This document shows, piece after piece, positions 37,073 to 45,519 of a stretch of DNA of 64,000 nt. The notes under the pieces were generated by a model. It did not search any database. It was not told the origin of the DNA and was given only the letters and a program-made list of their open reading frames with translations. A program made the position numbers and the translations under genes. Every line of letters starts with the position of its first letter. Within the stretch, counting starts at the first letter, position 1. The stretch lies in assembly GCF_000287675.1 (NCBI RefSeq), contig NZ_ALJL01000005.1, positions 1 to 64,000 on the forward strand, given 5' to 3'. Source of the stretch: Lachnoanaerobaculum sp. ICM7 (GTDB lineage Bacteria; Bacillota; Clostridia; Lachnospirales; Lachnospiraceae).

Positions 37073-39562
37073 TTATTGGGTTACAAGTTCTTTTACTTTA
37101 GTTTTTTTAACAATAGGTTTAAATACAAGTTCTCTGTCCTTGTCCTCACCCTTGCAATCTACCTTAAGAGAGTCTCCCTGCTTTACATTTCCAAGAAGTA
37201 TCTGCTCAGCCATCTTATCCTCTATCTCATTTTGCAAAGCTCGCTTTAACGGTCTTGCACCGTATTTTTTGTCATATCCCTTATCAATCAGGAATTCCTT
37301 GGCCTTTTCGGTAAGTTTCAGATTCATCTGCATCTGTTCAGAGAGTCTGTTATTGATCTCCTTAAGCAGAATATCTAAAATCTCCTTTAAGTTATCACGT
37401 GTAAGCTGATGGAATACAATTGTTTCATCAATTCTGTTTAAAAACTCAGGTTTAAACATCTGCTTTACTTCATCCATAACATTGTTCTTCATTGCTGAAT
37501 AGTCTTTTTCATCATCAGTATTTGAAGCAAAACCAAGATGTTTCGGCTCTACTATTCTCTGTGCTCCGGCATTTGAAGTAAGAATAATAACCGTATTCTT
37601 AAAGTCAACTGTTCTCCCGCTTGAGTCTGTAATATGTCCGTCATCAAGTACCTGTAAAAGTATATTAAATACATCCGGATGAGCCTTTTCAATCTCATCA
37701 AAGAGTATTACAGAATAAGGGTTTCTTCTCACCTTCTCGGAGAGCTGTCCTCCCTCATCGTATCCTACATATCCCGGAGGTGATCCTACCATCTTTGAAA
37801 CCGAATGCTTTTCCATGTACTCACTCATATCTACACGAATAAGTGCACTTTCAGACCCGAACATGCTGTATGCAAGTGCTTTTGAAAGTTCAGTCTTACC
37901 GACACCTGTAGGTCCTAAGAACAAAAATGAACCTATAGGTCTTTTCGGATCTTTAAGACCTACTCTGCCTCTTCTTATGGCTCTTGCTACCGCATTAACC
38001 GCTTCTTCCTGTCCAACAACTCTCTCATGTAAAACCTTCTCAAGATTATTAAGTCTTTGAGAATCGTTTTCCGTGATTTTCTTTACAGGAATTTTTGTCC
38101 AGAGTGCCACTACATCCGCAATCTCATCCTCATCTACAACAAGCTTTTTATTTCTCTTGTCTTCAATCCATTTATCACGCAGTTTATTTTGCTTTTCTCT
38201 GAGTTTTTCCTGCTTTTCTTTTATCTCACCGGCTCTCTCAAACTCTTCGGCACTTACCGCATCCTCTTTCTCTTTTTCCATCTTTTCAATTTCGGCCTTT
38301 ATTTCTTTAATCTTTTCAGGCTCCATATAATTGCTGATTCTTGTCTTGGATGCAGCCTCATCTACAAGATCTATTGCCTTATCCGGCAAAAATCTGTCTG
38401 AGATATATCGCTTTGACAGCTTTACGGCACTTTCAATTGCTCTGTCTGTAATGGATACCGCATGATGTTCTTCATACTTATGCTTAAGACCCAGAAGTAT
38501 CTTGGTAGCATCTTCCAAAGAAGGCTCTTCAACTATTATAGGTTGGAATCTTCTCTCCAGTGCGGAGTCCTTTTCTATATGCTTTCTGTATTCATCTATA
38601 GTGGTTGCACCTATAAGCTGCAACTCACCTCTGGCAAGAAGCGGCTTTAAAATATTTGAAGCATCCACCGCTCCTTCGGCGCCTCCTGCACCGATAATAG
38701 TATGAAGCTCATCAAGGAAAAGTAATACATTTCCGGCACTTACAACTTCATTTATTACTTTCTTTATTCTTTCTTCAAATTCACCACGATATTTTGAACC
38801 TGCAATCATAGCAGGAAGATCAAGTGTCACAAGTCTTTTATCAAGCAATGTGTCAGGAACTTCCTTTGATATGATACGCGATGCCAGTCCTTCAACTACT
38901 GCAGTTTTACCGACTCCCGGCTCACCTATAAGCACAGGATTGTTCTTGGTTCGTCTTGATAAAATCTGCATAACTCTGTTTGTCTCATTATCTCTTCCGA
39001 TAACCGGATCAAGTTTTCCTATTCTTGCAAATTCTGTAAGATCTCTGGAATATTTATCAAGTGTAGGGGTTGCAAGCGAATTTGACCTGTTGCTCGTCTT
39101 CTCATAGTTTTCTTTTCGCTCAGTCTCTTCCCCCATTGCAGATAAAATCTCCATATATAGTTTTTGAATATTAATATTCATTGTCAAAAGGAGCTTATGA
39201 GCGATACATGCACTGTCCTTTATTATTGCAATCAAAATATGTTCCGTACCGATAAGTGCAGATTTATACCTTGTCGCTTCTCTGTATGCATTTTGTAATA
39301 CACCGATTGCAAGCGGTGAATAATTTTGTCTGCTTTCTATCGCCACATTGTAATTTGAAACTATAAGTTGATCTATTAAATTTAATATTTTTTCTTCCGT
39401 TATTCCGTTTTTCTCAAGTATCTTAGCTGCAACACCGCTTCCTTCTTGTACCAGACCAAGAAGGAGATGTTCGGTGCCGACATAATTTTGCGATAATTCT
39501 TTAGCAGCCATTTCGGCATACTTAATCGCCTCCTTTGCTTGAGATGTATATCTTTCAGCCAT
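37073..39562 (-). CDS. clpC: ATP-dependent Clp protease ATPase subunit ClpC
   Basis: Class I Hsp100 unfoldase that feeds ClpP and, with McsB, degrades arginine-phosphorylated proteins. Order: Clp-N repeats (about 1-145), AAA1 (IGEPGVGKTAVVEGLA, LFLDELHTIIGAGGAEG), a UVR-containing middle domain (about 410-460, KEKEDAVSAEEFERAGEIKE), AAA2 (FLGPTGVGKTELSKALAYSM, ILFDEIEKAHPDVFNILLQV) and the D2-small domain. 829 residues, typical. Last gene of the GntR-mcsA-mcsB-clpC operon, 12 bases after mcsB. Confidence 0.97.
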   Translation of the reverse strand: MAERYTSQAKEAIKYAEMAAKELSQNYVGTEHLLLGLVQEGSGVAAKILEKNGITEEKILNLIDQLIVSNYNVAIESRQNYSPLAIGVLQNAYREATRYKSALIGTEHILIAIIKDSACIAHKLLLTMNINIQKLYMEILSAMGEETERKENYEKTSNRSNSLATPTLDKYSRDLTEFARIGKLDPVIGRDNETNRVMQILSRRTKNNPVLIGEPGVGKTAVVEGLASRIISKEVPDTLLDKRLVTLDLPAMIAGSKYRGEFEERIKKVINEVVSAGNVLLFLDELHTIIGAGGAEGAVDASNILKPLLARGELQLIGATTIDEYRKHIEKDSALERRFQPIIVEEPSLEDATKILLGLKHKYEEHHAVSITDRAIESAVKLSKRYISDRFLPDKAIDLVDEAASKTRISNYMEPEKIKEIKAEIEKMEKEKEDAVSAEEFERAGEIKEKQEKLREKQNKLRDKWIEDKRNKKLVVDEDEIADVVALWTKIPVKKITENDSQRLNNLEKVLHERVVGQEEAVNAVARAIRRGRVGLKDPKRPIGSFLFLGPTGVGKTELSKALAYSMFGSESALIRVDMSEYMEKHSVSKMVGSPPGYVGYDEGGQLSEKVRRNPYSVILFDEIEKAHPDVFNILLQVLDDGHITDSSGRTVDFKNTVIILTSNAGAQRIVEPKHLGFASNTDDEKDYSAMKNNVMDEVKQMFKPEFLNRIDETIVFHQLTRDNLKEILDILLKEINNRLSEQMQMNLKLTEKAKEFLIDKGYDKKYGARPLKRALQNEIEDKMAEQILLGNVKQGDSLKVDCKGEDKDRELVFKPIVKKTKVKELVTQ

Positions 39563-39574
39563 TAGTTTCCCTTT

Positions 39575-40606
39575 CTATAGTAATTCTCCTATATTGTCCC
39601 TTATATATTTTGCTCTTATTTCATCTATTTCATCTTCACTTAAAGGTCTACCTGCCATCTTCAAAAGATTTGATGACTGAGCACCTATCATCATTGAATA
39701 TAATTTACTTTCATTGGCAAGCTCAATCAATCCGTCTGCACTGCCTTCCATAAGTGAACTTAAAAAGCTTAGTGCATCCTTTAAAGAAAGCTTTCTTGCA
39801 TATTTTAAAACTCCGAATGATTTATATGCTTCATCCTGCTTCTCAAGTCTTTTTTCAATAATTAGTGATTCCCTAAGTTTCCTTTCATTTGCATTTAGTT
39901 GATTTGCCACCTTTATTACAGTGTCTAAAATTTCTTTTTCCGAAATTCCCAGAGTTTTAGGGTTACTTATTTCAAACAATGCACCATGATTTTCTCTACC
40001 TTCACCATGTAAGCCCTTTATAGCCACTCCAAATCTTCCTACACTTGAAATCAGTTTTGAAAAGCCTTTACTCTGTGTGGATGCAGGTAAATGCAGCACT
40101 ATTGCAGCACGCATTCCTGTACCGATATTTGTCGGATAGGTTGTCAAATACCCGTACTTTTCATTAAAAGCATATTCAAAATGCTCATTTATATAATCAT
40201 CGATTCTGTTTGCCTTTTCAAGCAGTTCGTATAAAGATATACCTACCGAAAGTGTTTGTAATCTTATATGATCATCTCCGTTTATTACAATACTTATATC
40301 TTCATTATCGTTTAATATAATACCTGTAGGCGTCTTTTTCTTTGCCAATGTCAAATTCAAAATTTTTCTGTCATACATTGACATTCTTTCTATTTCTGAA
40401 ATTCTGTCAAGTATATCGGCATTCGTTTGCATCCCTAAATCTGTAGATATATTTGACAATTCTCCTATTGTTTTATCAATAAGTTTTTTTGCTTCCGTAT
40501 CTGAGAGTTTACTCGGAAACAATGCATTGTCAAAGTTTCTTGCAAGTCTTATTCTACTACTTATATAATTATAATCTGTATTCAAAGATACATTATCATA
40601 CCACAT
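39575..40606 (-). CDS. mcsB: Protein-arginine kinase McsB
   Basis: Phosphagen-kinase-fold enzyme that phosphorylates arginines to mark proteins for ClpCP. ISSRIRLARNFDNALFP holds the nucleotide-binding SSRIRLARN motif, followed by NGDDHIRLQTLSVGISL, YLTTYPTNIGTGMRA and GLHGEGREN. 343 residues, normal. It overlaps mcsA by 11 bases. Confidence 0.96.
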   Translation of the reverse strand: MWYDNVSLNTDYNYISSRIRLARNFDNALFPSKLSDTEAKKLIDKTIGELSNISTDLGMQTNADILDRISEIERMSMYDRKILNLTLAKKKTPTGIILNDNEDISIVINGDDHIRLQTLSVGISLYELLEKANRIDDYINEHFEYAFNEKYGYLTTYPTNIGTGMRAAIVLHLPASTQSKGFSKLISSVGRFGVAIKGLHGEGRENHGALFEISNPKTLGISEKEILDTVIKVANQLNANERKLRESLIIEKRLEKQDEAYKSFGVLKYARKLSLKDALSFLSSLMEGSADGLIELANESKLYSMMIGAQSSNLLKMAGRPLSEDEIDEIRAKYIRDNIGELL

Positions 40607-41165
40607 CTTCTTTGTCCTCTTTGATAGTCTTTATTTTGTCTCTAAGTATAGCAGCCTGTGCAAAATCCTCTTTTTTAATCGCATCTTCAAGTTTATGTTT
40701 CAAGTTTTCAATTTTTTTGTCCTCATTGTTGAAGATATTATCAATGCTGTCTGTAACTATTGATTTTGGAAGTATCTTATCATTTTTATGATAATTCTTA
40801 GGAGTTTTACCTACATGAGTATCATTTCCATGAATTTGCTTTATATTGTCATTTATCAAAAGATTAAAAACTTCAAAGCAGTCTTTACATCCGAACATTG
40901 AGTTTTTAATAAAATCATCATAGCTCGTATTACATGTCGGACATACAATCTGTCTATATTCACTGTTCTCTTCCTTTTCAAACACATCTCCCAGTATTCC
41001 TGAAAGCAACTTTGAAAAACTGAAGTCTTTATCAAACAAACTTGAATATTGATCTATCTCTCCGGCACATTTAGAACATAAATGATGTTCATTTTTTTGA
41101 TCTCCATCTATTATTTCAGTGTAAAAGACATTTGCTTCCCTAATTTTACATTTTTCACATAACAT
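40596..41165 (-). CDS. mcsA: Protein-arginine kinase activator McsA
   Basis: 189 residues with paired CxxC motifs (CEKCKIREANVFYTE...CSKC, CPTCNTSYDDF...CKDC) expected to bind zinc, and a C-terminal UVR motif (LEDAIKKEDFAQAAILRDKI). It activates McsB. It lies between the GntR regulator (8-base gap) and mcsB (11-base overlap). Confidence 0.93.
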   Translation of the reverse strand: MLCEKCKIREANVFYTEIIDGDQKNEHHLCSKCAGEIDQYSSLFDKDFSFSKLLSGILGDVFEKEENSEYRQIVCPTCNTSYDDFIKNSMFGCKDCFEVFNLLINDNIKQIHGNDTHVGKTPKNYHKNDKILPKSIVTDSIDNIFNNEDKKIENLKHKLEDAIKKEDFAQAAILRDKIKTIKEDKEDVV

Positions 41166-41173
41166 CTTTGTTA

Positions 41174-41563
41174 TTACATCTCCTCAAATTCTTGTACTTC
41201 AAACTCATTATAAAGTTCATCTATAAGTTCATGCGCTTCTCTCCTCGTAACACCGTTGCATATTCCCCTTGCCACAACTACTCCGAACTCTTTTCGCATA
41301 TTATCAAGTACACGCAGTTTGTCGGCATCCACTTTTATGACTGCACCTTTTCTTCTGTCAAGCTGTACAAAGCCTTCTCTTTTTAATGTAGCATAAGCCT
41401 TGTTTACCGTATGCATATTGATACCTATTTCTTCGGCCAATTGTCTTACAGAAGGTAAAATATCTCCTTCGTGGTATTTGTTTGTTGCAATTCCAACTAT
41501 TATCTGATTACAAAGTTGTACATATATAGCTTCTTCACTATGAAAATCTATTATTACATCCAT
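41174..41563 (-). CDS. GntR-family (YtrA-like) regulator heading the clpC operon
   Basis: 129-residue regulator: an N-terminal winged helix of GntR type (IYVQLCNQIIVGIATNKYHE, GDILPSVRQLAEEIGINMHT, VNKAYATLKREGFVQLDRRK) and a short C-terminal helical part of about 45 residues, as in the YtrA subgroup. It occupies the first position of the mcsA-mcsB-clpC operon where many Firmicutes have ctsR, and nothing CtsR-like was seen nearby. I prefer the ATG at 41563: TTGGAG is 7 bases upstream, while the alternative GTG at 41569 is too close to it. Confidence 0.9.
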   Translation of the reverse strand: MDVIIDFHSEEAIYVQLCNQIIVGIATNKYHEGDILPSVRQLAEEIGINMHTVNKAYATLKREGFVQLDRRKGAVIKVDADKLRVLDNMRKEFGVVVARGICNGVTRREAHELIDELYNEFEVQEFEEM

Positions 41564-41663
41564 ACCCACACTCCAATATAATATAAAAATTTGTCTGATT
41601 TATGTTTTATGCATCCTATATTGATATTAAAATATAGGTTTGCTGTTTAAGTAAGTTATAAAT

Positions 41664-41682
41664 GTTATAGTGATAGTATAAC
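41664..41682. promoter_or_regulatory. Candidate operator of the GntR regulator
   Basis: Inverted repeat GTTATA-N7-TATAAC, perfect in both arms, lying across the -10 box of the promoter upstream of the GntR gene. Palindromes at the own promoter are usual for GntR-type autoregulators. Confidence 0.5.
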
Positions 41683-41703
41683 ACAATGCTATATGAAAAA
41701 CAA
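41675..41703 (-). promoter_or_regulatory. Promoter of the GntR-mcsA-mcsB-clpC operon
   Basis: Minus strand TTGTTT (41703-41698), 17-base spacer, TATACT (41680-41675). It leaves a leader of about 100 bases before the GntR ATG. Confidence 0.6.
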
Positions 41704-41875
41704 TATTTTATAGTTTGAACAGATATACACTTTATCCGACACACTTCATACTAAAAGCTGAATATAACTTTCAGTTTATATTAAGTCCAGTTGAATTGCA
41801 TAAAATTTCCATCATTATATTCTTATTTATGTTCTTATCGTTACCAAAGTTCATAATTTATTAACTTTTTTCCTA
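41704..41875. other. Intergenic DNA with no gene seen
   Basis: AT-rich sequence between the clp operon promoter and the candidate small-RNA promoter. No ORF with a ribosome site and no clear hairpin was seen. Confidence 0.5.
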
Positions 41876-41904
41876 TTGCATATATGCTCCGATTATGTTA
41901 TTAT
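41876..41904 (+). promoter_or_regulatory. Promoter of the candidate small RNA
   Basis: TTGCAT at 41876-41881, 17-base spacer, TATTAT at 41899-41904. The predicted start, near 41911, is at the first base of a stem-loop rather than of an ORF. Confidence 0.5.
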
Positions 41905-41910
41905 ACTCTT

Positions 41911-42015
41911 CGTAGTTGAGAGTTTTCTTGCGTTGACCTCTCACTACAAAATGTGCATTATGCACTCCTATATCACTCTAACAGGGAAACAGCAGCCGCG
42001 AGGCTGCTGTTTCTC
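41911..42015 (+). ncRNA. Candidate structured small RNA with three hairpins
   Basis: About 105 bases with no ORF. Hairpin 1: GTAGTTGAGAG (41912-41922) with CTCTCACTAC (41938-41947), one bulged T. Hairpin 2: GTGCA/TGCAC at 41953-41965. Hairpin 3: perfect 12-base arms GAAACAGCAGCC and GGCTGCTGTTTC around a GCGA loop at 41986-42013. The region is more GC-rich than its surroundings and follows a promoter whose start falls at hairpin 1. The last hairpin lacks a strong T tract and may equally end the convergent HIT gene. Family not recognised. Confidence 0.5.
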
Positions 42016-42028
42016 GTTGCATCAATAT

Positions 42029-42460
42029 TTATTTTTCTATGTTTAAATCTCTTCTGAAGATCTTAGCCATCTCCTCATAGTCGCTTTCTTTCAAATACTT
42101 CTTATCAGGATTCATAGTAAATGTGGAACCCCATTCATCTCCTCCCTTATATTTAGGGACTATATGCATATGTAAGTGACACCCTGTGTCTCCATACATT
42201 CCATAGTTTACTTTGCTTGGTGCAAAAACCTTGTGTACTACTTTTGCGATTTTATTTACATCTGCAAAGAACTGATTTCTTTCTTCATCGGAAATATCGA
42301 CTATTTCACTTACATGGTCCTTATAAGCAAGTATTACTCTGCCCATCTTAGTCTGCTCTTTAAATATATATAAGTATCCGCTCTCCATCTGTCCTACAGG
42401 ATATCCGAATTTTTCAAGTAAATCTCCCTGTACACAGTAAGCACAATTATTGTCTTTCAT
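42029..42460 (-). CDS. HIT-family nucleotide hydrolase
   Basis: 143 residues with the histidine triad near the C-terminus in GDTGCHLHMHIVPKYKGG (His-x-His-x-His). HIT proteins hydrolyse or transfer nucleotides, for example AMP-lysine or dinucleoside polyphosphates. An N-terminal CAYC pair may bind metal. AGGAGAG precedes the ATG. It lies 22 bases after pyrC. Confidence 0.91.
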   Translation of the reverse strand: MKDNNCAYCVQGDLLEKFGYPVGQMESGYLYIFKEQTKMGRVILAYKDHVSEIVDISDEERNQFFADVNKIAKVVHKVFAPSKVNYGMYGDTGCHLHMHIVPKYKGGDEWGSTFTMNPDKKYLKESDYEEMAKIFRRDLNIEK

Positions 42461-42482
42461 TTTCTCTCCTTAATTAATTTTT

Positions 42483-43781
42483 CTAATCAATATTCTCGTA
42501 CACTACATTTCCTTCACAAATGGTATATACTATCTTCCCCTGTAATGTATCTCCAATCCATGGTGAGTTACTTGACTTGCTCTCGCTCTTATCGTATTTC
42601 CATTCTTTATTTACATCAAATACTACAATATCTGCAATTTCATCTTCTCGTAATACTCCCCTGTCCATATTGTAAAGTCTTGCAGGCTGATAGCTCATTT
42701 TGTTCATAAGCTCCATTAATGTAAGATGTCCCGGTTTAACCAGATGCATATATCCGAGAGAAAAACTTGTTTCCAGTCCTATTATTCCGCTTGGTGCATC
42801 TACAAAGTCCTTATTTTTTTCTTCAACACTGTGAGGAGCGTGATCTGTAGCAATGATGTCTATAGTACCATCCTTAAGTCCTGCGATTATTGCAAGTCTG
42901 TCTTCTTCTTCTCTTAATGGCGGATTCATTTTTGCAAGTGTACCGTATTTTATAACATCCTTATCGGTAAGTGTGAAATGATGAGGTGTAGCCTCGGCAA
43001 ATACACGAAGTCCCGCCTTTTTTGCCTTTCTGACAAGCTCTACGCTTTCCTTTGCACTGATATGCTGTATACTTATAGTTGCACCGGTTTCTCTTGCAAG
43101 TCTGCAGTCTCTTTCAACCATTGAAATTTCAGCCTGTCTGTCTGAACCGAAAATATGTAACTCATTCGATGCCAACCCATGATTTATGCCGTTTTCTTTT
43201 ATAAATTTCGGATCTTCTTCGTGGAATGAAAGTGGCATTTTGATATTTCGTGCAACCTTCATGGCTTCTCTTGCAAGATTCTCATCAAGTAAAGGTCTTC
43301 CGTCATCTGTAAAGCCAACCGCACCGGCCTCTCTAAGCTCCTTTAAATCTGCAAGCTCTTCACTCTTCATCCCCTTTGTAATGCAAGCACAGGTTTTTAC
43401 ATTTATAGGTGTGTTTCTACCCTTTTTAAGTACTTCAAATATCAGCTCAGGACTGTCAATTGGAGGTTTTGTATTTGCCATGGCAACTATTGTGGTAAAA
43501 CCGCCCTTAGCAGCAGCTCTTGCTCCACTTGCTATATCTTCCTTATATTCAAAACCCGGCTCTCTTAAATGTACATGTACATCTACAAATCCGGGAGCCG
43601 CACAAAGTCCTGTACAATCATAAACTTTTAGTCTCTCGCCATTGGCTCTTGCCATAAGAGTTGCATCCAGGTATAAGTCTTTATCTATCTTTGTTATTCT
43701 TCCCTCTGAGATTAGTATATCTCTTATATCATCAGTCCTTGTACAAGGATCTAATAATCTTACATTTTTTAACATTATCAT
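42483..43781 (-). CDS. pyrC: Dihydroorotase
   Basis: Zinc amidohydrolase that closes carbamoyl aspartate to dihydroorotate in pyrimidine synthesis. Metal ligands are visible in GFVDVHVHLREPGFEYKED, SFHEED, SIQHISA, and DIIATDHAPHSVEEK. The 432-residue length is that of the type I enzyme. ATATTC-rich DNA separates it from rplL, and the HIT gene follows in the same direction. Confidence 0.96.
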   Translation of the reverse strand: MIMLKNVRLLDPCTRTDDIRDILISEGRITKIDKDLYLDATLMARANGERLKVYDCTGLCAAPGFVDVHVHLREPGFEYKEDIASGARAAAKGGFTTIVAMANTKPPIDSPELIFEVLKKGRNTPINVKTCACITKGMKSEELADLKELREAGAVGFTDDGRPLLDENLAREAMKVARNIKMPLSFHEEDPKFIKENGINHGLASNELHIFGSDRQAEISMVERDCRLARETGATISIQHISAKESVELVRKAKKAGLRVFAEATPHHFTLTDKDVIKYGTLAKMNPPLREEEDRLAIIAGLKDGTIDIIATDHAPHSVEEKNKDFVDAPSGIIGLETSFSLGYMHLVKPGHLTLMELMNKMSYQPARLYNMDRGVLREDEIADIVVFDVNKEWKYDKSESKSSNSPWIGDTLQGKIVYTICEGNVVYENID

Positions 43782-43870
43782 ATAAATATATTCCTTTCTA
43801 AAATACTTATATCGGGCTATATTATATCATATAAAGGATTTTGATGGAAATATATATAAAATTTTGTACT

Positions 43871-43898
43871 AAAAAAGGTGACTGCTTTCGCAATCACC
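43871..43898 (-). terminator. Terminator after rplL
   Basis: Minus strand GGTGATTGC-GAAA-GCAGTCACC (one G-T pair) followed by TTTTTT, about 20 bases past the rplL stop. Confidence 0.85.
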
Positions 43899-43917
43899 CG
43901 AAAAATTTTCAATTAAA

Positions 43918-44292
43918 TTACTTAAGAGTAACCTGTGCTCCAACTTCTTCAAGCTGCTTCTTGATAGCCTCAGCCTCATCCTTAGAAACTTCTGCCTTAA
44001 GAACCTTAGGTGCTCCATCAACGAGATCCTTTGCTTCCTTAAGTCCAAGTCCTGTAACCTCACGAACAACCTTGATAACCTTAACCTTCTGGTCACCTGC
44101 TGCTGTAAGCTCTACGTCGAACTCTGTCTTCTCCTCAGCTGCTGCTGCACCTGCACCTGCTGCTGCTACTACAACACCTGCTGCTGCTGAAACGCCAAAC
44201 TCTTCCTCACAAGCCTTTACAAGCTCATTTAATTCAAGAACTGATAATTCCTTAATTGCATCGATAAACTCTGCAGTTGTTAACTTTGCCAT
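43918..44292 (-). CDS. rplL: 50S ribosomal protein L7/L12
   Basis: 124 residues. N-terminal dimer helix ([20 protein letters not shown]), an Ala/Gly-rich hinge ([20 protein letters not shown]), and the factor-binding C-domain ([20 protein letters not shown]). Part of the stalk that recruits translation GTPases. Follows rplJ by 27 bases with GGAGG upstream. Confidence 0.98.
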   Translation of the reverse strand: MAKLTTAEFIDAIKELSVLELNELVKACEEEFGVSAAAGVVVAAAGAGAAAAEEKTEFDVELTAAGDQKVKVIKVVREVTGLGLKEAKDLVDGAPKVLKAEVSKDEAEAIKKQLEEVGAQVTLK

Positions 44293-44319
44293 TTAATAAT
44301 CCTCCATTATTTGTTTTAT

Positions 44320-44808
44320 TTACGCTTCCTTGCTTTCAGCGATCTGATTAAGCACACGAGCGAAGTTTGTAATTGGTGACTGAATGCTTCCAAGGAGCTT
44401 TCCAATCAACTCGTCTCTTGATGGTATTGTAGCTATAAGCTTGATTCCATCCTGGTCATATGTTACACCGTCTACTACTCCTGCCTTTAACTCAAGCTTT
44501 GGAGCAGTCTTAGAGAAATTGTGTAAGATTCTAGCAGGTGCAGTTGCATCTTCCTTTGAAACTGCAATCGCTGTAGGTCCTTCAAGTGAGCTGTCAAGTG
44601 TCTCAAATGCAGTTCCCTTAGCTGCTAAACGAATCATTGTGTTCTTATAAACCTTATAAGTTACACCTGCTTCTCTAAGTTCCTTACGAAGCTTTGTATC
44701 CTGGTCAGCAGTAAGACCACGGTAGTCAACGACTACAGCTGCCTGTGCGCCATCTAAAAGCTCAGCAATTTCCTTAACTATAGGCTGTTTTAATTCGATT
44801 TTTGCCAT
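44320..44808 (-). CDS. rplJ: 50S ribosomal protein L10
   Basis: 162 residues; stalk base protein that binds L7/L12 dimers through its C-terminal helix. Recognised by AAVVVDYRGLTADQDTKLRK, YKVYKNTMIRLAA and the tail SPITNFARVLNQIAES. AGGAGG precedes the ATG, and the gene is led by an L10 leader RNA. Confidence 0.98.
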   Translation of the reverse strand: MAKIELKQPIVKEIAELLDGAQAAVVVDYRGLTADQDTKLRKELREAGVTYKVYKNTMIRLAAKGTAFETLDSSLEGPTAIAVSKEDATAPARILHNFSKTAPKLELKAGVVDGVTYDQDGIKLIATIPSRDELIGKLLGSIQSPITNFARVLNQIAESKEA

Positions 44809-44849
44809 TTCTAACCTCCTTTATAGTTTCAGTAAAACCCGTAAAAGCA

Positions 44850-44985
44850 ATAAGTGTAAATCTATACATGAAAAAACTCTCTGACATGCAGACAGAGAGT
44901 GAGAATACATCAACGTACTTAGTCACTTCCTCGGTAGGTATTGCTTTAAGCCATACGGCACCTACTGTCTACGGTCGTTTTACCT
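44850..44985 (-). ncRNA. Ribosomal protein L10 leader
   Basis: 5'-untranslated region before rplJ, read on the minus strand, in the position and with the features of the Firmicute L10 leader: a branched GC-richer part (44905-44990) followed by a terminator-like hairpin, ACTCTCTG/CAGAGAGT at 44877-44900, and a TTTTTT tract at 44871-44876. In this family L10(L12)4 binding to the leader represses rplJL. Confidence 0.8.
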
Positions 44986-44990
44986 TGCCT

Positions 44991-45019
44991 AGGATACCAA
45001 ATAAAAAAACATTTGTCAA
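44991..45019 (-). promoter_or_regulatory. rplJL promoter
   Basis: Minus strand TTGACA (45019-45014), 17-base spacer, TATCCT (44996-44991). Confidence 0.75.
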
Positions 45020-45094
45020 GCGACTTTTTACTTTTTATTAAAATATTTTATATCATTGCATCTGTTTTTCGGCTGTACTTTTATAAACAGTTTC

Positions 45095-45475
45095 CTAATG
45101 TAATAAGCTTGCTACTATATACAATATATAAATATGTACAGGATAGAATATATAAAAGAAATTTTTATCTCCTCTTCCCTTTTCTCCGTTATAAAAATAT
45201 AGCGGAATAATTGCAAATACCATCATCCACTGTACTCCTGTACGATTGGTATAAAAAGCAAGAAAACTTAGAATTATCAATACTAAAAATTGTATTTTTC
45301 TGTTTGTTCTGAAAATATAAAAAATCAAACCGAGCAGAACCATAAAGATTCCGCCTTCTACTGTAAATAAATTTGGAATCATCAACATTACAATTGCAAA
45401 CACCTGAGTAAGTACAGGTGATATTTCACCTTCACCTCCAAGCATTGTGCCTAAAAGTAATACCGGTATTGACAA
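45095..45475 (-). pseudogene. TraX-like membrane protein, 5'-truncated
   Basis: 126-residue hydrophobic ORF matching the C-terminal two thirds of TraX-family proteins (FYTNRTGVQWMMVFAIIPLY, FFYIFYPVHIYILYIVASLL). The N-terminal part of the family, usually about 100 residues with the first membrane helices, is missing. The only starts are a TTG at 45475 without a ribosome site and non-standard codons further up. The same frame stays open to about 45526, where it runs into the end of the YetF gene, so the 5' part was probably lost in a deletion joining the two. Confidence 0.6.
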
Positions 45476-45519
45476 TATAACCGGTAAAATAATAATTCCG
45501 AGCCCTATAAAAAATGCTT

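Noticed and set aside
43186-43623. Plus-strand ORF over pyrC
   Set aside because: Shadow of the dihydroorotase gene, low-complexity Ser/Ala/Pro translation, no start signal.
43841-44296. Long plus-strand ORF over rplL
   Set aside because: Antisense to the certain L7/L12 gene; it arises from the Ala/Gly-rich hinge codons and has no ribosome site.
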